Source: Sva-07 sp963829585
GTDB taxonomy: Bacteria > Actinomycetota > Acidimicrobiia > Acidimicrobiales > Ilumatobacteraceae
DNA: 64,000 nucleotides
Direction: 5' to 3'
Assembly (NCBI GenBank): GCA_963829585.1
Contig: CAWHJD010000026.1
Coordinates: forward strand, 1 to 64,000
Each line of letters starts with the position of its first letter. Within the stretch, counting starts at the first letter, position 1. Shown here piece by piece: positions 19,786-28,368 of this stretch. A program made the position numbers and the translations under genes. Below the pieces are notes generated by a model. It did not search any database. It worked only from the letters and a program-made list of their open reading frames with translations, and was not told the DNA's origin.

Positions 19786-20955
19786 TCAGTGGAACGTGTT
19801 GGGCGGGGTGCCGGTCTGGAACTCGTGGTTCGCCCAGGACGTGTAGGCGGTGTCGGCCATGTCGCACAGGTGGGTGCCGCCGGTGCGGAGATCACGCCAG
19901 TAGCGCTCGAGTGGACGCGTGGTCCACACGCCAGCGGATCCGGCGCGCGAGAACAGCTTGTCGATCGAGAACAGCACCCGTTGGACGGCACGCACCTGGT
20001 TGCGCCGAAACTCGAGTCGATCCGTGGTGGTGATGCGATCGCCTTCTCGGATCCGTTCGAGCCAGTCGTTGATCATTGCGTCGACGTGGACGATGCCGGC
20101 GGCGAGATCTGCCTCCGCTTCGGCAAGCGCTTCTTGCTGGAAGGGGTCGGTCTTGCCGACGACGCCGAGCGCGGAGATGCGGGTGGCGAGGTAGTCGCGG
20201 TAGGCGTCGATGGCGCCGCGGGCGATGCCGAAGGTGGCTGACGCGATGGCGGCGGAGAAGACGCAGCCGAAGGGGAGCTGGTACAGCGGTGTGTCGGCCC
20301 GGCGCTCGCTGTACTCGCCGTCGCTGAGGGCGAAGTGGTTGATCGTGCGGTAGTCGGGCACGAAGGAGTCGGTGATGCGGATGTTCTTGCTGCCGGTGCC
20401 GGTCAGGCCCATCACGTTCCACGAGTTCTCGACGATCTCGTAGTCGACGCGGGGGAGCACGAAGTGGCGGACATCGGGGAGGCCTTCGATGTTGCCGTCG
20501 GCATCGGTGACGATGCCGCCGAGGATGATCCAGTCGCAGTGGTCGGTGCCCGTGGAGTACTGCCACTCACCCGAGAACAGGAAACCGCCCTCGACGGGCT
20601 TGGCGCGACCCTGTGGCGCGTACGGCGACGCGACCCACGTGTCGGGGTCGGTGCCGTAGATCTCGTCCTGCAGTTTCGGATCCGCGAGGGCGAGTTCCCA
20701 CGGATGGACGCCGACGACCCCGGCGACCCACCCCGCGGACGGGTTGTATCGAGCGACTGTGCGGACCCACTCCAAGAATTCGGTCGGATCGGCCTCGAAC
20801 CCGCCGTGGCTCGCCGCTTGCAGCAGCCTGATGCCGCCCGATTCGCGGAGGATGAGCGCGGCCTTGTCGGTCAGTTGTCCGGCGTCGTCGCTGAGCGTGT
20901 GCTCTTCGCGAAGGATGTCGGCGGCCTCGTGGATGCGAGCGACGGCGTCGTGCAT
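19786..20955 (-). CDS. Acyl-CoA-dehydrogenase-fold flavin-dependent aromatic hydroxylase (HsaA-like)
   Basis: A 389-residue group D flavoprotein monooxygenase. It has the acyl-CoA dehydrogenase architecture: an N-terminal helical domain, a beta domain with YSTGTDHCDWIILGG and GLTGTGSKNIRITDSFVPDYR, and a C-terminal helical domain ending in LERYWRDLRTGGTHLCDMADTAYTSW. These match HsaA and p-hydroxyphenylacetate hydroxylase C2, which use reduced flavin and oxygen to ortho-hydroxylate phenols to catechols. ATG 20955 is chosen because GAGAGGAA lies at the right distance; an in-frame ATG at 20991 lies inside the operator. It is divergent from the meta-cleavage operon across a region with twin operators. 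The required flavin reductase is not in this window. The substrate is unknown. Confidence 0.85.
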   Translation of the reverse strand: MHDAVARIHEAADILREEHTLSDDAGQLTDKAALILRESGGIRLLQAASHGGFEADPTEFLEWVRTVARYNPSAGWVAGVVGVHPWELALADPKLQDEIYGTDPDTWVASPYAPQGRAKPVEGGFLFSGEWQYSTGTDHCDWIILGGIVTDADGNIEGLPDVRHFVLPRVDYEIVENSWNVMGLTGTGSKNIRITDSFVPDYRTINHFALSDGEYSERRADTPLYQLPFGCVFSAAIASATFGIARGAIDAYRDYLATRISALGVVGKTDPFQQEALAEAEADLAAGIVHVDAMINDWLERIREGDRITTTDRLEFRRNQVRAVQRVLFSIDKLFSRAGSAGVWTTRPLERYWRDLRTGGTHLCDMADTAYTSWANHEFQTGTPPNTFH

Positions 20956-20978
20956 GGCTGTTCCTCTCGATGATATTG

Positions 20979-21105
20979 CTGTAGCGATCACTCCAGTAAC
21001 GTGACATACAACTCGGATCCGACGCCGCTGTCAAGCGTCGACTTCGCGACGCAACGAACCTCTTGACCGATCGAGTGTCTCACGTTACTGTAGCGATCAC
21101 TCCAG
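20979..21105. promoter_or_regulatory. Twin operator-like sites between the divergent hydroxylase and meta-cleavage operon
   Basis: The 18-mer CTGTAGCGATCACTCCAG occurs twice, at 20979-20996 and 21088-21105. It is an imperfect palindrome, CTGnAGnGATCnCTnCAG. The first copy is followed by TAACGTGA and the second preceded by TCACGTTA, so the flanks form an inverted pair facing inward. Each copy lies 24-27 bp upstream of a start codon (20955 on minus, 21133 on plus), overlapping where -10 elements should be. This suits repression of both directions by one dimeric regulator, most likely the TetR protein at the end of the operon. Confidence 0.75.
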
Positions 21106-21132
21106 GAATGGCCTGGGGTCGAGAGGACAAGA

Positions 21133-21933
21133 ATGTCGATGAACGACGATGTGCTGGGCGGAATCGCCGGACGCTTGTACGCCGCCTATGGGACTGGCAC
21201 GCCGATCGCGCCGGTGCGCAACGAGCTGGCAGACGGTGGCATCGACGCGGCGTACCGCGTGCAGCAGCTGACCACGCAACGGTGGTTGGCCGAGGGCCGT
21301 CGGATCGTGGGCCGCAAGATCGGGCTGACGTCGCCGGTCGTACAGCAGCAGCTTGGCGTCGACCAGCCCGACTTCGGGGTGCTGATGGCCGACATGTGCC
21401 TTACGAGCGGCGAGCCGGTGCCATTCGGCGCGGTGATGCAACCGCGTGTCGAAGCCGAAGTTGCGGTCGTGCTCCAACGCGACCTCCCCGACCCGGACGT
21501 GACCATCGTCGAGCTGATTCGTGCGGTCGACTTCGTGTTGCCGGCAATCGAGGTGGTCGGGTCACGGATTGAGGGGTGGGACATCACGATCCTCGACACC
21601 ATCGCCGACAACGCATCGAGCGGCATGTTCGTGCTCGGCACCCGCCCGGTGCGTCCAGGTGACATCGAGCTCGGCGACGTGACGATGGAACTCGAGGTCG
21701 ACGGCAGCATCGTCTCCTCCGGAACCGGTGCAGCGTGTCTCGGCCACCCGTACCTCGCGGCGCTGTGGCTGGCACGCCGCCTCGCCGCGGAAGGGACGCC
21801 GTTGTCCGCGGGCGATGTCGTGATGACCGGAGCGCTCGGCGCGATGGTGCCGCTCACTCCCGGGGCGCAGGTCACCGCACGCATCGACGGGCTCGGCACG
21901 GTGCACACGAGCGGAGCCGAGGCACCGGCATGA
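21133..21933 (+). CDS. 2-hydroxypenta-2,4-dienoate (2-keto-4-pentenoate) hydratase
   Basis: A 266-residue hydratase of the MhpD/HsaE/BphH family, which adds water to 2-hydroxypentadienoate to give 4-hydroxy-2-oxovalerate. Family blocks are AYRVQQLTTQRWLAEGRRIVGRKIGLTS, QPDFGVLMADM, PRVEAEVAVVL (metal-binding Glu residues), LPAIEVVGSRIEGWDITILDTIADNASSG and GHPYLAALWLARRLAAEG. ATG 21133 follows GAGGACAAG; a second ATG two codons on is possible. It opens an operon whose genes overlap by 4 bp each. It is related to the second hydratase at 32388, so the island carries two hydratases for two pathways. Confidence 0.9.
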   Translation: MSMNDDVLGGIAGRLYAAYGTGTPIAPVRNELADGGIDAAYRVQQLTTQRWLAEGRRIVGRKIGLTSPVVQQQLGVDQPDFGVLMADMCLTSGEPVPFGAVMQPRVEAEVAVVLQRDLPDPDVTIVELIRAVDFVLPAIEVVGSRIEGWDITILDTIADNASSGMFVLGTRPVRPGDIELGDVTMELEVDGSIVSSGTGAACLGHPYLAALWLARRLAAEGTPLSAGDVVMTGALGAMVPLTPGAQVTARIDGLGTVHTSGAEAPA

Positions 21934-22862
21934 GCGATGCACGTTGGGGTGTGGCGGTCATCGGTTCGGGCAACATCGGCACCGACCTGATGATCAAGGT
22001 GCTGCGCCGCTCCGAGAAGCTGACGATGGCGGCGATGGTCGGCATCGATCCCGCGTCGGACGGTCTGCAGCGTGCCGCTCGAATGGGTGTCGCCACGACC
22101 GCCGACGGGGTCGACGGACTGCTGTCGATGCCCGAGTTCGCCGATGTGCGTCTCGTGTTCGACGCCACCTCGGCCGGAGCACACTGCGAGAACTGGACGA
22201 AGCTGCAACCGACCGGTGTGCGAATGCTCGACCTCACGCCCGCTGCGATCGGGCCCTATTGCGTGCCGGTCGTGAACCTCGACGACCATCTCGACGCACC
22301 CAACCTGAACATGGTCACCTGTGGTGGCCAGGCGACGGTGCCCATCGTGGCAGCGGTCAGCCGTGTCGATCTCGTGTCGTATGCCGAGATCGTGTCGTCG
22401 ATCGCTTCGAAGTCGGCCGGCCCGGGTACCCGTGCCAACATCGACGAGTTCACCGAGACCACGGCACGAGCGCTCGAAGCCGTGGGCGGCGCGACGCGAG
22501 GCAAGGCCGTGATCGTCCTCAACCCGGCCGATCCGCCACTGATGATGCGCAACACCGTCTACTGCCTCGTCGACGGCGACTGCGACCACGACGCGATCGA
22601 GTCCAGCGTCCTCGCCCAGGTCGATGCCGTGCGTGCGTACGTGCCGGGCTATCGCCTCAAGCAGAAGATCCAGTTCGAGACGTTCAGCCAGACGAACCCG
22701 CTGCACATCCCCGAGACCGGCAAGTTCTGGGGCACCCGAGTCACCGTCTTCCTGGAGGTCACGGGCGCAGCGCACTACCTCCCCGACTACGCCGGCAACC
22801 TCGACATCATGACCTCGGCCGCTCTCGCGACCGCCGAACGACTCGCCGGCGCTGACTCGTGA
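21930..22862 (+). CDS. Acetaldehyde dehydrogenase (acylating)
   Basis: A 310-residue enzyme of the MhpF/DmpF/HsaG family. It oxidises acetaldehyde (or propanal) to the acyl-CoA with NAD and CoA. The Rossmann motif VIGSGNIGTDL is at residues ~10-20, the catalytic Cys lies in MVTCGGQATVPIVAAVSRV, and the SKSAGPGTRANIDEFTETTA block is diagnostic. The start ATG 21930 lies in an ATGA overlap with the hydratase stop. The next gene is its aldolase partner; in this family the two form a channelling complex that hands over the toxic aldehyde. Confidence 0.95.
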   Translation: MSDARWGVAVIGSGNIGTDLMIKVLRRSEKLTMAAMVGIDPASDGLQRAARMGVATTADGVDGLLSMPEFADVRLVFDATSAGAHCENWTKLQPTGVRMLDLTPAAIGPYCVPVVNLDDHLDAPNLNMVTCGGQATVPIVAAVSRVDLVSYAEIVSSIASKSAGPGTRANIDEFTETTARALEAVGGATRGKAVIVLNPADPPLMMRNTVYCLVDGDCDHDAIESSVLAQVDAVRAYVPGYRLKQKIQFETFSQTNPLHIPETGKFWGTRVTVFLEVTGAAHYLPDYAGNLDIMTSAALATAERLAGADS

Positions 22863-23884
22863 CCACCGCACCGCTGTACATCAGCGACGTCACCCTGCGC
22901 GACGGCATGCACGCCATCCGCCACCAGTACACGCTCGAACAGGTCATCGCGATCGCACGCGCACTGGACGCCGCCGGAGTGGACTCCATCGAGGTCGCCC
23001 ATGGCGACGGCCTGTCCGGGTCGTCGTGCGTGTACGGCTTCGGCGCGCACACCGACCTCGAATGGATCGAAGCCGTCGCCGCCACCGTGACCCGGGCGAA
23101 GGTCGCCACGCTGCTCCTGCCCGGTATCGGCACGGTCCACGACCTCCACCGCGCGCACCGTGCAGGTGCTCGCATCGTACGTGTCGCGACGCACTGCACC
23201 GAGGCCGACATCTCCGCCCAGCACATCGCCGCCGCCCGCGAGTTGGGGATGGACACCGTCGGGTTCTTGATGATGTCGCACATGACCACCCCCGCCGAAC
23301 TGGCCGACCAGGCCAAGCTGATGGAGACCTACGGCGCGACCTGCATCTACGTGGTGGACAGCGGCGGTGCGCTGACGATGCGCGACGTCGCCGAACGATT
23401 CGACGCGTTCAAGCAGATTCTCGACCCTGCCACCGAGACGGGGATGCACGCCCATCACAACTTGTCGCTCGGCGTCGCGAACTCGATCGTCGCCGTCGAA
23501 CACGGCTGCAACCGCGTCGATGCGTCGCTGGCCGGCATGGGTGCCGGTGCAGGCAACGCCCCGCTCGAAGTTTTCATCGCCGCGGCGAGCCGCATGGGGT
23601 GGGAGCATCGCTGCGACCTCCTTGCGTTGATGAACGCTGCCGACGACCTCGTTCGCCCGATGCAGGACCGCCCCGTCCGCGTCGATCGCGAGACGCTCTC
23701 GCTCGGCTACGCCGGCGTGTACTCCAGCTTCCTGCGCCACGCCGAAGCCACCAGCGAGCGCTACGGGATCCCGACCGTGGAGCTCCTGCTCGAGGTCGGC
23801 CGCCGCCGCATGGTGGGCGGCCAGGAAGACCTCCTCCCTGACATTGCACTCGATCTACTCGACCAGAAGGAACCTTCATCATGA
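22859..23884 (+). CDS. 4-hydroxy-2-oxovalerate aldolase
   Basis: A 341-residue HMGL-like TIM-barrel aldolase of the DmpG/MhpE/HsaF family. It splits 4-hydroxy-2-oxovalerate into pyruvate and acetaldehyde. The N-terminal motif ISDVTLRDGMHAIRHQYT contains the metal-binding Asp and catalytic Arg and His; MHAHHNLSLGVANSIVAVEHG carries the other metal-binding His pair. The C-terminal communication domain (LVRPMQDRPVRVDRETLSLGYAGVYSSFLRH) is present, so it should pair with the acylating dehydrogenase. The start is GTG 22859, overlapping the preceding stop by 4 bp. Confidence 0.95.
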   Translation: MTTAPLYISDVTLRDGMHAIRHQYTLEQVIAIARALDAAGVDSIEVAHGDGLSGSSCVYGFGAHTDLEWIEAVAATVTRAKVATLLLPGIGTVHDLHRAHRAGARIVRVATHCTEADISAQHIAAARELGMDTVGFLMMSHMTTPAELADQAKLMETYGATCIYVVDSGGALTMRDVAERFDAFKQILDPATETGMHAHHNLSLGVANSIVAVEHGCNRVDASLAGMGAGAGNAPLEVFIAAASRMGWEHRCDLLALMNAADDLVRPMQDRPVRVDRETLSLGYAGVYSSFLRHAEATSERYGIPTVELLLEVGRRRMVGGQEDLLPDIALDLLDQKEPSS

Positions 23885-24783
23885 TCAACTCGTTCGCCTA
23901 CATCGGCTTCACGTCCCCATCCGCAGAGGAATGGCGCACCTTCGGCCCCGATGTGCTCGGCGCCCAACTCGCCGACCACGACGACGTCGGCGCCGTCGCC
24001 TTGCGCATCGACGACCGCGCCGCCCGACTCGTCGTCCATCCCGGCGAGACGAACGACGTCGCCTACGTCGGATGGGACTGCGGCGACGCCGCCGGCCTCG
24101 CCGCCGTCGTCGCCAAAGCAGAGTCCGCCGGGTACGCCGTCGCGTGCGACGATCGCGTCGCCGCCTTGCGCAAGGTGGATGCGCTCGCATCATTCACCGA
24201 CCCGTGGGGCTTCCGGCATGAGCTCACACATGGTCTGGCAGATGCCGGACAGTTCGTGCCGGGCCGGCCGATGTCCGGCTTCGTCACCGGCGACCAGGGG
24301 CTCGGTCACATCGTCTTCATGCTCCCCGACCTCGACGACGGACTCCGCTTCTACACCGACGTCCTCGGGTTCAAGCTCTCCGACCACATCGAGATCGGTA
24401 TCAGCCTCCGCTTCCTGCACTGCAACCCCCGGCACCACACTGTTGCCCTGTCGGCCGTTCCCGGCATGGTCGGCGTCCACCACCTGATGCTCGAAGTCAA
24501 CGACCCCGACGACGTGGGCCGCACCCTCGACCTCGTCGACGAACGAGCGATCCCCGTCGCAATGGGCCTCGGACGGCACACCAACGACTTCATGACGTCG
24601 TTCTACGTCCGCACCCCCTCAGGATTCGAGATCGAGTACGGAGCCGGTGGCCGCGTCATCGACGACGACAACTGGGAGATCGAGACCTACGACGCCATGA
24701 GCATCTGGGGGCACAAGCCGCCGAGCGACCCACTGTTGCCCGGCATGCTGCACCCCTTCACTGCGGCAGGAGCGTCCTCGTGA
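23881..24783 (+). CDS. Type I extradiol (catechol 2,3-) dioxygenase, VOC fold
   Basis: A 300-residue two-domain vicinal-oxygen-chelate dioxygenase (BphC/HsaC-like). The N-terminal domain (residues 1-~115) is vestigial; the C-terminal domain carries the iron ligands: His143 in GLGHIVF, His200/201 in GVHHLMLEV and Glu252 in GFEIEYG. TSFYVRTPSGFEIEYG is the classic extradiol signature end. It opens a catechol ring next to the hydroxyl pair, giving a yellow meta-cleavage product for the hydrolase encoded next. ATG 23881 overlaps the aldolase stop by 4 bp. The family is certain; the catechol substrate (steroid-derived, biphenyl-like or alkyl catechol) cannot be told from sequence. Confidence 0.92.
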   Translation: MINSFAYIGFTSPSAEEWRTFGPDVLGAQLADHDDVGAVALRIDDRAARLVVHPGETNDVAYVGWDCGDAAGLAAVVAKAESAGYAVACDDRVAALRKVDALASFTDPWGFRHELTHGLADAGQFVPGRPMSGFVTGDQGLGHIVFMLPDLDDGLRFYTDVLGFKLSDHIEIGISLRFLHCNPRHHTVALSAVPGMVGVHHLMLEVNDPDDVGRTLDLVDERAIPVAMGLGRHTNDFMTSFYVRTPSGFEIEYGAGGRVIDDDNWEIETYDAMSIWGHKPPSDPLLPGMLHPFTAAGASS

Positions 24784-25625
24784 ATGTCGCCATCACCACC
24801 CGCGACGTCCCTGTCGCCGACGTCACCTTCCGGCTGCTCGAGTCGGGACCGATCGACGCACCGACGATCCTGTGGCTGCACGGCTCCGGCCCCGGCGCGA
24901 ACGGGCAGACCAACTGGGAGTGGCAGCTCGGCGAACTCGGCGACGAGTTCCACAACCTCGCTCCCGACCTCGTCGGCTTCGGCGAATCGACCCACCCCAA
25001 CCCGCCACCCCAAGGGATCAAGGCGTTCACCGAGCTTCGTGCCCGCACCCTCATAGCGCTCCTCGACGAGCTCGACATCGACACCGTCACGCTGGTCGGC
25101 AACTCGATGGGCGGCATCGTCTCGCTCGTGCTCACCCAACTGGCACCGGAGCGTGTCGAACGCCTCGTGCTCATGGGTGGCGGTGGCGCCCCGATCGGTC
25201 TCACCCCGGAACTGCTGAAGCTGATCACCTTCTACGACGATCCGACCACCGAGGCCATGGCCGAGCTGTTGACCTGTTTCGTGAACGATCCGTCGTTCTT
25301 CGGTGACGACCTCGACGAGATCGCTGCCTCACGCATGCCGCTCGCATCGCGACCCGACGTCGAACGCTCGCACCGCGCGACGTTCTCGCCGGGCGAACCC
25401 CTCGCCTTCACGCCGGACGCCCTGGCCACGATCACTCAGCCCACGCTCGTGGTCCACGGCGAAGGCGACCGTCTCATCCCGATCGCGGCCGGCGAGTACT
25501 TCGCGCAGCATCTGCCAAACGTTCGCTTCGAACGCTTCGCCGACACCGGACACTGGTTGATGATCGAACAACCGCAGCGGTTCGCCGATCTGCTCCGCCG
25601 GTTCATGCACGAATCGAACCCTTGA
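24780..25625 (+). CDS. Meta-cleavage product (C-C bond) hydrolase
   Basis: A 281-residue alpha/beta hydrolase of the BphD/HsaD/MhpC/CumD class, which cuts the C-C bond of the ring-opened product to give 2-hydroxypenta-2,4-dienoate and an acid. The oxyanion region WLHGSGPGANGQTNW is diagnostic of the subgroup. The triad is Ser109 (GNSMGG), Asp230 (HGEGDRL) and His258 (TGHWLMIE). The start is GTG 24780, overlapping the dioxygenase stop. Its product feeds the hydratase at the head of the operon, so this operon encodes a complete lower meta pathway. Confidence 0.93.
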   Translation: MNVAITTRDVPVADVTFRLLESGPIDAPTILWLHGSGPGANGQTNWEWQLGELGDEFHNLAPDLVGFGESTHPNPPPQGIKAFTELRARTLIALLDELDIDTVTLVGNSMGGIVSLVLTQLAPERVERLVLMGGGGAPIGLTPELLKLITFYDDPTTEAMAELLTCFVNDPSFFGDDLDEIAASRMPLASRPDVERSHRATFSPGEPLAFTPDALATITQPTLVVHGEGDRLIPIAAGEYFAQHLPNVRFERFADTGHWLMIEQPQRFADLLRRFMHESNP

Positions 25626-25711
25626 GAGGCTCTCGGTGAGGACCGCGCCAAGCTCCGATCATCTCCGCCTATCGTCAGAGCTGACGGCCGCGGCCGGAAG
25701 GAAGATCTGCA

Positions 25712-26377
25712 ATGACCACCCCACGTAAACGACGCGCGAACGGCGACGAATCGCGCCGCAAGATCCTCGCCGCTGCCGCCGAGATTGCTGGAGAACGTGG
25801 TTACGACGGCACCTCGATCTCGGCCGTCAGCGAGCGCTCCGGACTTCCCGCCAGCTCGATCTACTGGCACTTTGCCGACAAGGACGAGCTGATCGCCGCG
25901 GTCATCCGCGACAGCTTCGAGCGGTGGCGATCGCTCATGTCGGCCGAACTCGACCGCGAGGATGGCACCGACCCTCGGACACGGCTCACCGACTCGATGC
26001 GCCAGAACGGCAGAGCGGTGGTCGAAGCTCCCGACTTCCTGCGCCTCGGATTGATGCTCACCCTCGAACGCCGTCCGAAGGAACCAGCCGCTCGAACCCT
26101 GTTCCTCGGCGTCCGCGAGGAAGCCCGGTCAGCCGCCCAGGCGTCGTACCAACGAATCTTCGGCGACACCCTCACCGAGACCGACACGCTCACACTCGCC
26201 ATGATGGCAATGGCCGCCACCGACGGACTGTTCATTGCTCGTGAAGTCGACGCCGATGCGCTCGACACTGACATCGCCTTCGAACTCATCGGTGTCGCCC
26301 TCAACGCAGTGGCCGAACACCTCCAAGCGCGACACGTGCCCAAGAAGCGGCGCACCACCTCGCGGCCGGAGAACTGA
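25712..26377 (+). CDS. TetR family regulator of the meta-cleavage operon
   Basis: A 221-residue TetR-type repressor. The N-terminal helix-turn-helix reads RRKILAAAAEIAGERGYDGTSISAVSERSGLPASSIYWHFADKDEL (residues ~15-60); the C-terminal ligand domain has the TetR_C_33-like look. It lies 86 bp after the hydrolase gene with its own site GGAAGGA, same strand, so it is probably read from the operon promoter and controls it. The twin 18-mers at 20979 and 21088 are the obvious candidate operators. It resembles the second TetR at 26424, including SIYWHF and FLRLGLMLTLER against FVRLGLIMTLER, so the two are probably paralogues. Confidence 0.88.
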   Translation: MTTPRKRRANGDESRRKILAAAAEIAGERGYDGTSISAVSERSGLPASSIYWHFADKDELIAAVIRDSFERWRSLMSAELDREDGTDPRTRLTDSMRQNGRAVVEAPDFLRLGLMLTLERRPKEPAARTLFLGVREEARSAAQASYQRIFGDTLTETDTLTLAMMAMAATDGLFIAREVDADALDTDIAFELIGVALNAVAEHLQARHVPKKRRTTSRPEN

Positions 26378-26423
26378 GCTCTCGTGGATGCCGCGCTCGC
26401 CGTTGATCGACGGCGTGGCGAGA

Positions 26424-27050
26424 TCAGGCGCTGTCGACGCTCGTCGTCGGCTTGGTGTCGGCGGCGATCATCGACTTTGCGAGTGTGTGCACGGCACTGC
26501 TCAAGACCTTCGGGGTGAGGGCCGTTTCCCCGGCCATCGCTGCCACGAAGGATCCGTCGAGTTGTGACAGCGTCATCGCCGCCAGCGCACTGGCCTGCGG
26601 CTCGCGGAGGTCGGGGTAGTCGTCGAGGAGAGCGATACGAAGATTCTCGAGCGATTCCTGTCGGATCTCGAGGAAGCGCTGGCGGGCGGCGTGGCCGGCG
26701 TCGGGCACGCGTTCGAGGGTCATGATCAGGCCGAGGCGGACGAAATCGGGGAACCGACCGAGGTTGGCGTAGAGGTTCTCGAAGTGGTGTCCGTCGTTGC
26801 CGTCTGCTCTGGTCCGTGATGCGGCGAGTTCGTCGCGCCACCGCTCGTAGCTGTCGTTGATCACCGCAATGAAGAGATCTTCCTTGTTCTCGAAGTGCCA
26901 GTAGATCGAGCTCTTCGGAAGGCCGGAGCGCTTCGACACCTCGCTGATACTGGTGCCCTGGTATCCGCACTCGCTGGCGATCTCGGCGGCCGCGTCGAGG
27001 ATCTGGCGCCGTGACGCTCGGCCGTTCGCTCTCGTGGTTCTCGCCGACAT
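26424..27050 (-). CDS. TetR family regulator of the homoprotocatechuate operon
   Basis: A 208-residue TetR protein. The helix-turn-helix is RRQILDAAAEIASECGYQGTSISEVSKRSGLPKSSIYWHFENKEDL. The start ATG 27050 has AAGGA close upstream; a longer reading frame exists upstream but has no family similarity. It is convergent with the other TetR gene (47-bp gap) and divergent from the hydroxylase at 27150, a typical arrangement for a local autoregulated repressor. A 15-bp imperfect palindrome at 27079-27093 lies between them. Likely ligand: a pathway intermediate or the aromatic substrate. Confidence 0.88.
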   Translation of the reverse strand: MSARTTRANGRASRRQILDAAAEIASECGYQGTSISEVSKRSGLPKSSIYWHFENKEDLFIAVINDSYERWRDELAASRTRADGNDGHHFENLYANLGRFPDFVRLGLIMTLERVPDAGHAARQRFLEIRQESLENLRIALLDDYPDLREPQASALAAMTLSQLDGSFVAAMAGETALTPKVLSSAVHTLAKSMIAADTKPTTSVDSA

Positions 27051-27078
27051 GTCCTTGACAGTACCCCAATCCATCGTT

Positions 27079-27093
27079 AATGTACCGAGCATT
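27079..27093. promoter_or_regulatory. Candidate TetR operator upstream of the second catabolic operon
   Basis: AATGTACCGAGCATT is an imperfect 15-bp palindrome, AATGnnCnGnnCATT, 29 bp from the TetR start and 57 bp from the hydroxylase start. A second pair of arms, GGAACG and CGTTCC, flanks 27100-27128. Either could be the operator. The assignment is by position and symmetry only. Confidence 0.45.
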
Positions 27094-27149
27094 CCAACAG
27101 GAACGTGCGGTCCAATAACGTTCGTTCCGTGATGAGACGGGGGTCTCCA

Positions 27150-28349
27150 ATGTCGATTCAGATCGCGCCCGCTGCCGGGCACTCGACGACAGCGTTCGGT
27201 GAACGTGTCGCCGAAGTACTGCCACTGATCGCGGGCAACGTGTTGCAGGCAGAGCAGGAACGCAAGGTGCCGGACGCGAATATCGCCGCGCTGCGAGATG
27301 CGGGGTTCTTCCTGGCGTTCCAGCCGAAGCGTTTCGGTGGTGTGGAGGTGGGGGCCGACGTGTACGGCCCTGCGGTCGTCGACATCGCGGGTGCATGTGC
27401 GTCGACGGCGTGGGCGTCGGGGCTGCTGGCCCAGCACTCGCACATGATCGCGTTGATGTCCGACGAGTTGCAGCACGAGATCTGGGACGACGACCCGACT
27501 GCGTTGGTGTCGTCGTCGGTGGCGCCGCTCGGCAAGGCGACGCCGGTCGATGGCGGCGTTCGTCTCTCGGGACGCTTCACGTGGTCGAGTGGTTGCGACC
27601 ATGCGACGTGGGCCATCCTCGGGTTCCTCCGCCCCGACCCGATCCTGGGCGGCAACGTCGCGACGCACTTCGCCATCGTTCCCCGACGGGACTACGTGAT
27701 CCACGACGACTGGTACGTCGCAGGTCTCAACGGCACCGGATCGAAGACGCTGCTCGTCGACGACGTTTTTGTCCCTGAGCACCGAATCGAGTCGCAGGTC
27801 GGTTTGATGTGTGGACTCTCGAAGGGATTCGGCAGCAACGACGGCGAGATCTTCCATACACACTTTGCGCACTGGTTCGCGATGGGTTTCTCCGCAGTGT
27901 CGGTGGGCATCGCCCGCCGATTCCTCGAGGTCTACGCCGAGAAGGTGTCCACCCGCGTACGTGCGTACACCGGTGCGAACGTCGGGACGACGGCACCTGC
28001 GTACATGCGCCTCGCCGAGTCGCACCACCAGGTGCGCGCCGCCTATGCCACGCTGCTCGCGGACTGGTCGGCGTTCACACAGAAGGCACGGTCACGAGTG
28101 CTCCCCTCCCCGGAAGAAGACGTGTACTGGCGTTCGAACCAGGCGTATGCAACGAAGTTGGCGATCGAAGCCGTCGATCGGCTGTTCACAGCATCTGGCG
28201 GCAGCGCCTGGTTCCAGCACAACGAGATGCAGCGCCTGTGGCGCGACTCGAAGATGACCGGCGCCCACACCTACTCCGACTACGACATCGCCGCTCAGAC
28301 GCTCGGCCGTTCCCTGCTCGGGCTGCCCCGCGATGCCGCCGGCTTCTGA
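27150..28349 (+). CDS. Acyl-CoA-dehydrogenase-fold flavin-dependent hydroxylase (4-hydroxyphenylacetate 3-hydroxylase type)
   Basis: A 399-residue group D flavin monooxygenase, distantly similar to the one at 19786. Conserved blocks are LSGRFTWSSGCDHATWAILGF, YVAGLNGTGSKTLLVDDVFVPEHR and LQRLWRDSK-type text near the end (MQRLWRDSKMTGAHTYSDYD). It heads the operon for homoprotocatechuate breakdown, so ortho-hydroxylation of 4-hydroxyphenylacetate to 3,4-dihydroxyphenylacetate is the natural inference. ATG 27150 is preferred because the family N-terminus begins near here and a G-rich site precedes it; in-frame codons upstream at 27105 and 27132 are alternatives. Its flavin reductase is not encoded nearby. 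Confidence 0.82.
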   Translation: MSIQIAPAAGHSTTAFGERVAEVLPLIAGNVLQAEQERKVPDANIAALRDAGFFLAFQPKRFGGVEVGADVYGPAVVDIAGACASTAWASGLLAQHSHMIALMSDELQHEIWDDDPTALVSSSVAPLGKATPVDGGVRLSGRFTWSSGCDHATWAILGFLRPDPILGGNVATHFAIVPRRDYVIHDDWYVAGLNGTGSKTLLVDDVFVPEHRIESQVGLMCGLSKGFGSNDGEIFHTHFAHWFAMGFSAVSVGIARRFLEVYAEKVSTRVRAYTGANVGTTAPAYMRLAESHHQVRAAYATLLADWSAFTQKARSRVLPSPEEDVYWRSNQAYATKLAIEAVDRLFTASGGSAWFQHNEMQRLWRDSKMTGAHTYSDYDIAAQTLGRSLLGLPRDAAGF

Positions 28350-28368
28350 TCGACCCAGGCACACCAGC

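Noticed and set aside
23909..24193. Very Arg-rich minus-strand open frames
   Set aside because: They are antisense to GAC/GCC-rich coding sequence of the dioxygenase; the composition is an artefact.
26424..28028. A 534-codon reading of the TetR gene
   Set aside because: The upstream 320 codons are antisense to the hydroxylase gene and have no family similarity; the TetR fold starts at 27050.
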